Assembly (NCBI GenBank): GCA_020025515.1
Contig: JAHHRZ010000011.1
Span: 1-63,922 of the forward strand
Direction of reading: 5' to 3'
DNA length: 63,922 bases
From: Oscillospiraceae bacterium
GTDB taxonomy: Bacteria; Bacillota; Clostridia; Oscillospirales; Oscillospiraceae
Every line of letters starts with the position of its first letter. Position 1 is the first letter of the stretch. This document shows, piece by piece, positions 49,440-57,719 of the stretch. Under the pieces are notes generated by a model. It was not told where the DNA came from. It did not search any database and saw nothing but the letters and a program-made list of their open reading frames with translations. The position numbers and the translations under genes are program-made.

Positions 49440-51125
49440 ATGAAAAGAACCTTAAAAATCAGAAGCCTGTTTGCACTTTGTCTGTTGTCCGGTCTGTGTA
49501 TCGGGTTAACGGAAGTCCTCTTCCCTGTGTTTACCAAAGAGCTGATCGACTTTGCCACCGCCGGAAATCTTCATGGCGTCATATGGGCCGCTGTGAAGGT
49601 GGTGGCGGCCGGGCTCACCGCCTCCATTACCGGCTTCGGTCCCGCTTATTTTCAGAGACTGTATGCCAATGAATTAAAGACGCAAATGCGTATGGGTATG
49701 GCAAATCAGATTTTGCAAACGCCCCTGACGCAGCTGGATGCGGCTAAAAAGGCGAGCTTTTTGACCATCTATAACAGCGACATCCATTCCGTCATTACCA
49801 GATATTATCTCAATACCGCAGATATCTGGCAGCACGTTTTCACCATAATATTCTCTATTTCCGCACTGTTTACCCTCCATGCCGGAATTGCGGCCTTTAT
49901 TGTGATAGTAAACGCCGTGAAGGTCTGCATTACCTTCTTTTTCAAGAAGCCCTATGCCCTTCGATACCGCCGCTCCATTGAGGCAGGCCGTGCACTCACC
50001 GCTACGCTGTCCGATTTTTTAAACGGCATCCATGTGGTACGCACCAACCGGCTTGGCAGTGCCTTTTTGAAGGAAATCCGGGAAAAAAGCGACAGAAACA
50101 ATGCTGCCGACCTGCACTATGAGAAGCTGGATATCCTTTCCGGGTTTCTCGGGCTGATTCTGACCCATGGGGTCAAATGGGGGATTTTGTTCTACGGCGG
50201 CTATCTGATTCTGCGGGGGCAGTACAGTGCGGGGATGCTTCTGTCCACCATGCAGATTGCGGAGGTACTCTCTTTTCCTACTCTTGAAATTTCCTATCTG
50301 ATCAATGACCGCAATGGAGCAAAGCCCTTAAAAGAAGAGTTGGAGCATCTGATGTGTGCTCCCAAACCGGACGATGTGGACCCGGTATTTCATAGCACTC
50401 CCACGCTGAAACTGGACCATGTCTCTTTCACCGCAGGGTCCCAGACCATTCTCAAAAATATCAGTTTTGAATTTGAACCATTCAAAAAATATTTGATTTT
50501 AGGAGAGAGCGGATGTGGAAAATCCACTTTGTTGAAGCTCATAGGAGGTGTGGAATCCGACTACACCGGGCAAATCACCGTTGGCGGAATCTCCCAGAAG
50601 GCGCTGGGAGACCGGCTCTATGGGGTTGTGCGGATCGTTTTTCAGGAGTCCTATCTGTTTCAGAAGAGCATTACGGACAACATTTCCCAAACCGGAGAGA
50701 ACAAGGCCTGTTTTGAGCATCTGATCCACACGCTGCGTCTTGCCGGTGTCCTTGAAAAATACAAAGACACCGTACTGGACGAAAAATCAGCCCAGACCCT
50801 TTCCGGCGGAGAAAAGCAGCGAATTGCCATTGCCAGAGCATTCTATGCCCAGCCGAAAATCCTGCTTTTGGACGAGGTCACCTCAGCTCTGGACAAAGAA
50901 ACCTCCCTGGAGGTTGAGAAAATGCTGCTGGAATACCCTGGTACGGTGATTTTTGTCTCTCATGTCCCAAATCAGGAGCTGCTAGACAGATACGATTACA
51001 TTCTAACAATGGAAGAAGGCGAAATCCGTTCCATCACAACCCTGGCCCAAAGAAGGAAGAACCTTGACAGTACCCAACCGAGTATTAGAAAAATGTCAGA
51101 AAGGGAAGGGAGAAGGTTAAAATGA
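49440..51125 (+). CDS. ABC exporter, fused membrane and ATPase domains (second)
   Basis: This 561-residue half-transporter has about six membrane helices then an ATPase with Walker A GESGCGKST, signature LSGGEKQR, Walker B ILLLDEVTSALD and a shortened H-loop segment FVSHVPNQELLD. The start at 49440 follows GAGGAG; an upstream ATG in the same frame lies within the terminator hairpin. It differs from the exporter at 44939 and may be its partner. Substrate unknown. Confidence 0.86.
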   Translation: MKRTLKIRSLFALCLLSGLCIGLTEVLFPVFTKELIDFATAGNLHGVIWAAVKVVAAGLTASITGFGPAYFQRLYANELKTQMRMGMANQILQTPLTQLDAAKKASFLTIYNSDIHSVITRYYLNTADIWQHVFTIIFSISALFTLHAGIAAFIVIVNAVKVCITFFFKKPYALRYRRSIEAGRALTATLSDFLNGIHVVRTNRLGSAFLKEIREKSDRNNAADLHYEKLDILSGFLGLILTHGVKWGILFYGGYLILRGQYSAGMLLSTMQIAEVLSFPTLEISYLINDRNGAKPLKEELEHLMCAPKPDDVDPVFHSTPTLKLDHVSFTAGSQTILKNISFEFEPFKKYLILGESGCGKSTLLKLIGGVESDYTGQITVGGISQKALGDRLYGVVRIVFQESYLFQKSITDNISQTGENKACFEHLIHTLRLAGVLEKYKDTVLDEKSAQTLSGGEKQRIAIARAFYAQPKILLLDEVTSALDKETSLEVEKMLLEYPGTVIFVSHVPNQELLDRYDYILTMEEGEIRSITTLAQRRKNLDSTQPSIRKMSEREGRRLK

Positions 51126-51235
51126 TACATAGTCAGGATCACCGACTAAGCCGGTGGCTTGCACAGCCCCTATAAGGGTCTAGTACAGCTACGCCTTAAG
51201 GCGTATAAGCGCTTCGCCAATCGCAATTTATTACT

Positions 51236-51263
51236 GGCTGCCCCCATCTGGGGGCGGCCTTTT
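51236..51263 (+). terminator. Terminator after the second ABC exporter
   Basis: GGCTGCCCCC and GGGGGCGGCC form a 10-bp hairpin followed by TTTTAC, 110 bases past the stop. A second small hairpin with six T residues lies at 51514-51534. Confidence 0.7.
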
Positions 51264-51671
51264 ACGTGCCTTTTCTTTACTGGCTCACCAAAGGAAGGAA
51301 CGCTGTACTTAGGTGGGATCGACACATATAGATGCATATGATCCGCCATCGCTGCCTTGATGATCTCCGCTTCTTTTTGTGCGCATAATGTTCGGATTAT
51401 ACGGCCGCTACCTGCTGAAAGTTACCTATAAATTATCTGCCTGCGGTATTTCGGTGTAAATAGGATGCCCTCCATTAAAGTAGTTTGTAAGCGGTTGGGG
51501 AACCTGCTTGCCACTCCATCACTGGAGGTTTTTTGCACGGGGGTGCGGACATTTTCTTGGACTAACCCGCCATGCCCGTTCTGATTATGCGCTACAAGGT
51601 TTTACGCTTACGACGAACACACCCTTTCGGGCAGTGACTGCATTTCGGAAATGTTGGGAATGTTCAATCCC
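51264..51671. other. Non-coding debris between exporter and IS66 remnant
   Basis: No gene was recognised. The stretch holds a small terminator-like hairpin at 51514-51534 and, toward 51600, a frame continuing from the IS66 remnant but without similarity to it, suggesting a deletion or recombination junction near 51672. Confidence 0.45.
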
Positions 51672-52608
51672 ATACATGACAATGGGCCGGTCAGTATCGC
51701 CGCTGGTCCGGTAAAGCCACATATAGCTCTTGCTCTGAGGTTCCTTTCCGGGTTCATGAAGCACCTGCAGGGTGGTTTCATCCGCATGGAGAACATCCCG
51801 TTTCAAAAGCTCCCTATGCAGATGCTCATACACCGGCTCCAGATAAAGCTCGGACGCCTTCAGAATCCAGTTGGACATGGTCTGTCTGCTCAGAGGGATA
51901 CCCTGCCGCTTCAGCTCCTGTTCCTGCCGGTACAGCGGAGAGCCCATGACAAATTTCTGTGTCATAAGGTGAATTGCTGCGTTAGCAGCAAGAGAAGGTC
52001 CCCTGGGGGATGATGTAGGAAACAGCCTCAGGAGTAGCAAAGCTGCCGGGAATGATGTTCTTTTCTCTGGAAGCCTTTACTATGGGCGTTTCAGTGCCTT
52101 CCTTGCTGCACTTCTGGCAGTCATAGGTGTGGTAAATGTGTTCCTTGACCACAGTCATGGCAGGGATGATTTCCAGAGTACGGACCACTTCGGTACCAAC
52201 CTCCGTCATGGTTTCCCCGCAGTTGGGGCATACCAGAGCATCTTCCTCCAGACGGTGGTTGACCTGCTCGGTAGGAGTACCTTCCGGAATGTTGTCCAAA
52301 GTGTATTCGTGCTTTTTGTGCCGTTTATGGGCGGTCACAGGCGTGGATTCTTCTGCCGTTACTGCATCATTGTAGACCTCGGCCTCGTTAAACAGGAAGC
52401 TGAGCTGGTCCATGGCATCCTCGGATATCTTTTCGGAAGAAGCACCGAATTGTCTATGACGCTCCAGTCGGAGAGCTTCCATTAGGACCTCTACACGGTT
52501 TTCAAGCTCAGAGATTCGTTTTCCCTGAGCCTGAAATTTCTCGTATTCCGCACGGGAAATGGTCACCATTTCCTGGTTACTTGTATCATTTCTTTCTGTA
52601 CTTTTCAC
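51672..52608 (-). pseudogene. IS66-family transposase, interrupted and truncated
   Basis: The N-terminal part (from 52608) has the coiled segment ISELENRVEVLMEALRLERH, the zinc-finger-like VCPNCGETMTEVGTEVVR and the ITPxVxVxEHIYHTYDCQKC block. After ATPEAV a short insertion brings a stop and frame change near 51985; the downstream frame continues with LMTQKFVMGSPLYRQEQELK, HADETTLQVLHEPGK and YMWLYRTSG. The protein then stops matching about 300 residues in, before most of the DDE domain. It is non-functional. Flanking genes of the IS (tnpA/tnpB) are absent. Confidence 0.88.
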
Positions 52609-52926
52609 ATTCTGATTATACCATATTTCTGCATAAAAGTACAGAATAACTTACACTTTTTTAAACTATTTCTAGACCATTTATACACCAGGCTTTTGCC
52701 CCTTGTCCGCTGTCCCTGCAGGCTGAGATTCGCTCTGCCCAGAGAGCCAGTTTGTTCTGCTGATTGGGTGTTTGTAATTCTCTGCTCATGAAAATACCCC
52801 TGTATTCTGAACTCAACGAAACTGTCATAGACTCTATACCAGTCTCGTTGGCTACCCGCTACTATACGAGGGTATTGTTTCATATTAGAGAGCGATTTTC
52901 AATCCGGGGCAGATTTTACGCTTACA

Positions 52927-52955
52927 GTTCTTCTTTCTACCTAACCTTAATCCCA
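52927..52955 (+). repeat. 29-bp inverted repeat, left copy
   Basis: The sequence starts GTTCTTCTTTCTACCTAACC and ends TTAATCCCA. Its exact reverse complement is at 55689-55717, 2.7 kb away. The pair brackets the HNH endonuclease and NYN genes. Confidence 0.9.
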
Positions 52956-52974
52956 TATTGGTACATGTTACCAG

Positions 52975-53922
52975 TTAGACACTATCGCAACCATTTTCAT
53001 TAATTTTCTTGTTTGTTTTATAAACATTTTTTATCCATTTCAGAGGATCAATATCTTCTCCTATGATAGATGAGAAACCTTTTTTTTGCAACATCCCACT
53101 AATTTCCGAATCTTCACATAATATATCCAACATTTTGTTTACATCTTCAACTCTTCCATAGTGAATTTTATTATGGCAATTAGAGCACAAGCATATTTTA
53201 TTCACAGGATCATCTATGATATCCTTCAATTGTTCAAGTTTTTTTTCCTTGTTTTGCTGAATGAAATGATGGATCTCAAAATAATCAGTGCCATTTCTTC
53301 GTTTAAATGTTTTGTGGTCATTTGCTGTTCCGAGTTTGCCGCAAAAATAACACCTCTGATTAAAATGTTTAATTAGTGCAGTGAAATCATTCTTCAGTAA
53401 GTTGGCTTTGAAGCTATTTTCAAGCAGGGCAATGAGTTCATCACTAAGCTTATTTTTTCCCTTACTGGGCCAGTGTACTCCTCGCGGCACAACGCTATTC
53501 CCGTATTTTTTAGATAATTCATCATAGCATAAAAACAAATTATTGTTTAACTCTGCTTGGGTTAAAGTAGTCAATTTGCCAATTGAAAAGGCAATTACTC
53601 TTCTGTCTTCTTGCTTTTCTTCGACCCCATAAACATCACTGTATTTTGCCACGAATGGTTCATCCTCAACAACACCTCTCAACAGAATTCTGGAGAGTGA
53701 AGCTCCACTACCTGTTGGAATCTTGCATACGTAAAAATAGATAACATCTCCATAATGTAGCATTTTAACTAGGTCGCTTTTAGGATCTACAACCCATTTC
53801 CCGCCTCTTTGCACGGGGGTTACCGGGATCTGCCACATGATTTTATTATTTTGTTCCCATTCGGTTTTAAGCCGTAGAAAATCACATCTCAGATAGTCCA
53901 TTGGCATAATTATATAATTCAT
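52975..53922 (-). CDS. HNH endonuclease with EVE/PUA-like N-terminal domain
   Basis: This 315-residue protein ends in an HNH nuclease with zinc cysteines: CYFCGKLG (C191, C194), the EIHHFI histidines (H218, H219), then CLCSNCHNKIHYG (C246, C249, H254). The first about 150 residues (MLHYGDVIYFYVCK, RILLRGVVEDEPF) look like a PUA/EVE-type domain, which in related proteins reads modified bases. The combination is typical of predicted modification-dependent restriction enzymes. AT-rich codon use sets it apart from the B12 cluster and suggests transfer. The ATG at 53922 has a perfect AGGAGG. It is flanked by inverted repeats. EVE assignment is by pattern only. Confidence 0.75.
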   Translation of the reverse strand: MNYIIMPMDYLRCDFLRLKTEWEQNNKIMWQIPVTPVQRGGKWVVDPKSDLVKMLHYGDVIYFYVCKIPTGSGASLSRILLRGVVEDEPFVAKYSDVYGVEEKQEDRRVIAFSIGKLTTLTQAELNNNLFLCYDELSKKYGNSVVPRGVHWPSKGKNKLSDELIALLENSFKANLLKNDFTALIKHFNQRCYFCGKLGTANDHKTFKRRNGTDYFEIHHFIQQNKEKKLEQLKDIIDDPVNKICLCSNCHNKIHYGRVEDVNKMLDILCEDSEISGMLQKKGFSSIIGEDIDPLKWIKNVYKTNKKINENGCDSV

Positions 53923-54652
53923 AATTTCCTCCTAATCACTCTGCTGAGCTTAGTTGTATTTGCATTTTTTACGCGGAATTTAATAAATGTGAATAAATAG
54001 TTGAGACTACAGGGATACGGACATTTTTTTGAGCATGGCTGTTTGTCCGTCCCTTTTAATCATAAATTTATGATACCATATAAAAACTGTTTGTCAAGCA
54101 GTGGGTGCATTTACATATAGAACCACTACATTGCATACGCCTCTCCCATAAGCCTTTCTTCAATGACCCTGGCGTGATTGAAACATATCCCTGCGGATTG
54201 CGGAATGTCCCTGACACTTTGCAATCAAAGGCAGCATGTTTGCTGTTCATCATATGCACAATTGGAACAGGAAGTATTGCAGTATAAATCTACCATTTGC
54301 ACAAAAAATTTACTTTTGAATAAAAAAAGGTCCCTGTCCTTGTGCCATTTTAGAAAAACTGCTAAAATATAAGTACGCCGTGGGGATGCTTCGGAGGCAA
54401 GTCCTAAAAGTGGTGTAACTGAGCCATTTGCTTATCCTTCAATTTACCTATTATAACATCGCGGCAATGAAGTGATGCAATACTCCTGTTTTTTTCTTTT
54501 GAAGGGACCCGACTGAAATAGAAGATTTTTTTCAATCCAAGACAATCATCTGGATCCGCTCTCGTTATGGGAGAGACAGGGATAGCATGTGTTTCGGTCC
54601 CAGCCTATGGAAGCTTTGACAGGACAGGAAATTGGCAGTGAGGAGAGACTGT
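53923..54652. other. AT-rich intergenic stretch between HNH and NYN genes
   Basis: No gene with a ribosome site was found. A plus-strand open frame around 54120-54280 has some protein-like character but no recognised family and no start signal. The stretch presumably holds the divergent promoters of the two neighbours. Confidence 0.4.
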
Positions 54653-55588
54653 ATGGATCAAATAAAGAAGTTGGCGTTGTTGATTGATGCAGAGAACATC
54701 TGTGCTGACCAAGTCGAACAGGTAATTGATGCAGCATCCCAATATGGCTGCATTACCCTGAAAAGGGCCTATGGAAACTGGCAAAAGGATGAACTTAGAA
54801 AATGGCCCCCAGTATTGAAGCACCACGCAATTAAGGCGGTACAGCAATTTGACTACGTTTCTGGAAAAAACACGACAGATATTGCACTTGTAATTGATGC
54901 AGTTAGTTTGCTATACCAAAATCGCTATGATGGATTTGTGATTGCGTCCAGCGACAGTGACTACACTCCATTGGCAATCCATTTGCGGGAGGCAGGAGCC
55001 TTTGTGATGGGTATAGGAGAAGAGAAGTCCCTTGATGCATTTCGGCGCAGTTGTGATGTTTTTGAAGTGTTACCGGCAGATGTTAAAGAACCTGAGATTG
55101 TGCAGACTGCGAGCTTGGAACCAACTCCAATGCCCCAAACCTATGACATGGAAGCAATACATGGGCTGCTGCGAGAAGCATATACCAAGTATCGCCATAC
55201 CGATGGATACGCCTATAGCAGTGCAGCGGGGATGGTTATCAAAGAATTTGACCCAAGTTTTAAGGCGAAAAGCTTTGGATATCGAAATCTACAGGCACTG
55301 ATTGGGGCTTTTCCACAAAAATATGAGATTAGATGGGATGGAATAATTTTTCGCTATCGGTGCCTTGAGGAAAAACCAGGAAAAAATCGAAATAGTAAGG
55401 CGTTGTTACACCAAAAAGCAATTTTGGAATATTTAGATCAGAACGGTTCAGCCGGTAGAAAGGATCTGGATCAACTGCTATCCTTATCTGCTAGTGCAAC
55501 CAGAGGCGTTTTACGATTAATGGTGGCAGATGGAATCATTGTTGCAGAGGGAAATCATATGAAAAGAGTATATAAACGAAGTGTTTAG
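54653..55588 (+). CDS. NYN-domain ribonuclease with OST-HTH/LOTUS domain
   Basis: This 311-residue protein has a PIN-like NYN nuclease domain (1 to about 155): LALLIDAENI, KNTTDIALVIDAV and IASSDSDYTPLA supply the acidic residues (D12, D76, D101, D103). Residues about 165-240 resemble an OST-HTH/LOTUS RNA-binding domain (KSFGYRNLQALIGAFP...), followed by a winged-helix-like tail (250-308). Such proteins are LabA-like predicted RNases. The ATG at 54653 follows AGGAG. It lies within the inverted-repeat interval with the HNH gene, which hints at a defence or stress role. Confidence 0.85.
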   Translation: MDQIKKLALLIDAENICADQVEQVIDAASQYGCITLKRAYGNWQKDELRKWPPVLKHHAIKAVQQFDYVSGKNTTDIALVIDAVSLLYQNRYDGFVIASSDSDYTPLAIHLREAGAFVMGIGEEKSLDAFRRSCDVFEVLPADVKEPEIVQTASLEPTPMPQTYDMEAIHGLLREAYTKYRHTDGYAYSSAAGMVIKEFDPSFKAKSFGYRNLQALIGAFPQKYEIRWDGIIFRYRCLEEKPGKNRNSKALLHQKAILEYLDQNGSAGRKDLDQLLSLSASATRGVLRLMVADGIIVAEGNHMKRVYKRSV

Positions 55589-55960
55589 TATAACTGCTTG
55601 TATGAATTCCGTTTGGCAGCCCGGGACAAAATGCCATCGTTATTTCAGAGCGTGTCCACAAACAAATATTTTGAAAATTGTGGTGTAGTGGGATTAAGGT
55701 TAGGTAGAAAGAAGAACCGACATGGGAAGGCACAGTGCATTTATCGCTATCTGAGGAAAGTTGGAATGGGCTTTTGTGTAGATTGCAAAGGTGTGGATAC
55801 TCAGATTTTTGCATATTTGAGATTTTCTACATCGCATGCAGCAGAATATATTTGCTCCGTGCCAATTGTGCTCGAAACGGATGTATTGTGAGTTGCACTG
55901 ATTCACAACCAGAACAGTACATAAATCAGTAAGCTTTTATTAGAGAGGAATGGAATAAAC
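55589..55960. other. Intergenic stretch containing the right inverted-repeat copy
   Basis: No gene was recognised. The 29-bp repeat lies at 55689-55717. The remainder is AT-rich and leads to the next start codon. Confidence 0.5.
55689..55717 (-). repeat. 29-bp inverted repeat, right copy
   Basis: This is the exact reverse complement of 52927-52955, placed 100 bases after the NYN gene. Flanks outside the 29 bases do not match. Confidence 0.9.
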
Positions 55961-56668
55961 ATGGTTAGTTCCGGAGAACGAGATGCGATTAGAAGACTTT
56001 CGGCGGAGGAAAAAGCAAACGTTTTAGCCCTGTATTTAATTGGCACTGATGGTAACACGTACACTATGGGAGATGTTGCAAGAAAGCTATATAAGAATTC
56101 AGAACAAGGTCGTCGTGTGTCGATGATCTGTCGGGCATATGGCTTTCATGGGAGGAATAATAGTGGTAGATATCATCCGGGAAGTGCTGCATGCAGAAAA
56201 CTTCGTCGGGAAATTACTCCAAATGATTTTGTGAGATTTGTTGCAAAGTATCCCAACGGGATTACAAGCGAAAACGAGAACTTTGATCATTTTCTGGGAA
56301 TAGCAGGTTGCGGTGTGCACGGTAGCCTTCACCAGCAACAGGTGCAGCCGGAATTGCGTAATTCGCATTTGGATAACTCGCAGCAATGGGACAGTGTGCG
56401 CTGGTATGATTCTCGCTCCAAGAGGGGAGTTGGAGACGAATCTGATACCTATCATAGCGACGACGAAACGCATCCATCTCCTTTCAACTTTAGCAATGTA
56501 ACATTGCCAAGTGCTTTTGGCGGCATCGCATTCTTTGCCATGTTTTGGCATGCTGCCAAATTTTATTTTCGGGCAGGACGCCCTTTTAGCTGGAGCATTA
56601 TTGCAGGTCTGATTGCAATATTCGGCGGGCTTTTCATCTTCTTCAGAATGTATAAAAATAACCGATAG
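55961..56668 (+). CDS. Hypothetical protein with C-terminal membrane hairpin
   Basis: This 235-residue protein has a polar N-terminal part (LSAEEKANVLALYLIGTDGN, VARKLYKNSEQGRRVSMICR, the latter helix-turn-helix-like) and a low-complexity Ser/Asp-rich middle. Two membrane segments near the end (about residues 186-204 and 211-228) precede a basic tail. I recognise no family. A GAGGAA-type site precedes the ATG. It is followed by an IS110 relic. A DNA-interacting soluble part tethered to the membrane is only a guess. Confidence 0.6.
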   Translation: MVSSGERDAIRRLSAEEKANVLALYLIGTDGNTYTMGDVARKLYKNSEQGRRVSMICRAYGFHGRNNSGRYHPGSAACRKLRREITPNDFVRFVAKYPNGITSENENFDHFLGIAGCGVHGSLHQQQVQPELRNSHLDNSQQWDSVRWYDSRSKRGVGDESDTYHSDDETHPSPFNFSNVTLPSAFGGIAFFAMFWHAAKFYFRAGRPFSWSIIAGLIAIFGGLFIFFRMYKNNR

Positions 56669-56699
56669 TCTGTCTTTGTGAGATGCTGCATCCTGGATC

Positions 56700-57049
56700 T
56701 CAGTTGTGGTATGATGTATCCGTGTAGGATTTGAGGCCCACATCGGATAACAGCATAGATGCAATCATACGAGTATCCACACGATCGGTCTTTGTCTTTC
56801 TCAGGATGAGGCTTTCGGTAGAGGTTCGTTTGCAGAGGATTCAGAACATAGGTGGCTGGACCATTGTTCAGAAGAAATTCCAGCAGATTGTAGCAATAGT
56901 GTCCAGCCGCAGATTTTGGACAGAAGCAGGTTGAATCCCTCCAGTGTATTCGGGATTGTGAACCCACTCTCCAAAACGTTACCTTCTCTGCTAAGAATGA
57001 ATCAATCATGCTTGCCCTTAGCGACATCAATGCCAACAGATACGACCAT
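56700..57049 (-). pseudogene. IS110-family transposase remnant
   Basis: The start at 57049 reads MVVSVGIDVAKGKHD, the RuvC-like first motif of IS110 transposases, then meets a TGA where a cysteine codon would be expected. Further pieces follow in the same phase (SGFTIPNTLEGFNLLLSKI) and after a frameshift (VLNPLQTNLYRK, KTDRVDTRMIASML). The C-terminal half is missing. It truncates or borders the KAP gene. Confidence 0.8.
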
Positions 57050-57117
57050 AAAAATATTTCCAATGATGAATTTGTGATGCTGAGTTCCACAGAACACTTT
57101 ACCGTTGCAGCCTTGTT

Positions 57118-57693
57118 CTACATAAACCGTCTGGCGGTATTTAACTGATTAACAGTAATCGTAAAATCTGACAGCGTATAAAAATTGGCATGGCTCCCGG
57201 CAGGGGCCACGCCTTGCTTATTTAGTTCTGCATTCAGCGGTCGCATTCCAGGGCAGCAGGGACTGGATAATGTCCGGATCTGTGGGGTCTGCGGTAAACC
57301 TCGACCAATTTTTTTAAACGCTATTTGGATAGCTTCCCGGACATTTTCTGAGAATAACTTGGTTTGCTCATTGATTGTATCTAATATTACGGCAATAATT
57401 GCAACCAATGGTTCCTCGTAGAAGTCGTACTGCCAACAATTATAGTGAAATACAAGATATTTGCTGCGTGTTGTTTCTTCTGTACCATACTGAGAGATTT
57501 GCTGTTCAAACATATCCAAGACAAATGATTTTCCTACACCCCAGTTGCCATTCACAGCATAGCATACATTCTTTTTACTGTTTGCAAGAATTTCAGTGAC
57601 ATTGATCATCTTCTCTACAAATGACTGTCGATCTAGTAAATCAATCGGAGCCTGGGATTTTTCACCCACATCTACTGCTTCTTCGACTTCCAT
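57118..57693 (-). pseudogene. KAP-family P-loop NTPase, truncated
   Basis: The first about 130 residues are a KAP NTPase: a P-loop NGNWGVGKSF (48-57), then KYLVFHYNCWQYDFYEEPLV and an amphipathic stretch up to FKKIGRGL. The KAP domain should continue for 300 or more residues, but the frame switches to an unrelated tail (PQTPQIRTLSSPCC... to the stop), next to the IS110 relic. The AGGTGA ribosome site and start are intact, so a short protein may still be made. KAP NTPases are often found in defence islands beside restriction systems, as here. Confidence 0.72.
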
Positions 57694-57719
57694 TAAATTA
57701 TCACCTCAATACAATACTG

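Noticed and set aside
44939..51125. The ABC proteins as cobalamin importers because they follow the B12-controlled gene
   Set aside because: Both have fused membrane and ATPase domains of exporter type, lack a binding protein, and the first has its own promoter after a terminator.
51126..51235. Hairpins after the second ABC exporter as an IS200/IS605 end
   Set aside because: Small palindromes are present but no TnpA or TnpB remnant and no clear element boundary; only the terminator is kept.
52605..52883. A minus-strand frame directly upstream of the IS66 remnant as IS66 TnpB
   Set aside because: It lacks any TnpB motif and has no ribosome site.
54105..54287. A short plus-strand frame with protein-like composition
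   Set aside because: No start signal, no family and no coding neighbour in phase; left as intergenic.
52927..55717. The 29-bp repeat as part of a CRISPR array
   Set aside because: There are only two copies, in opposite orientation, 2.7 kb apart, with no spacer pattern and no cas gene.
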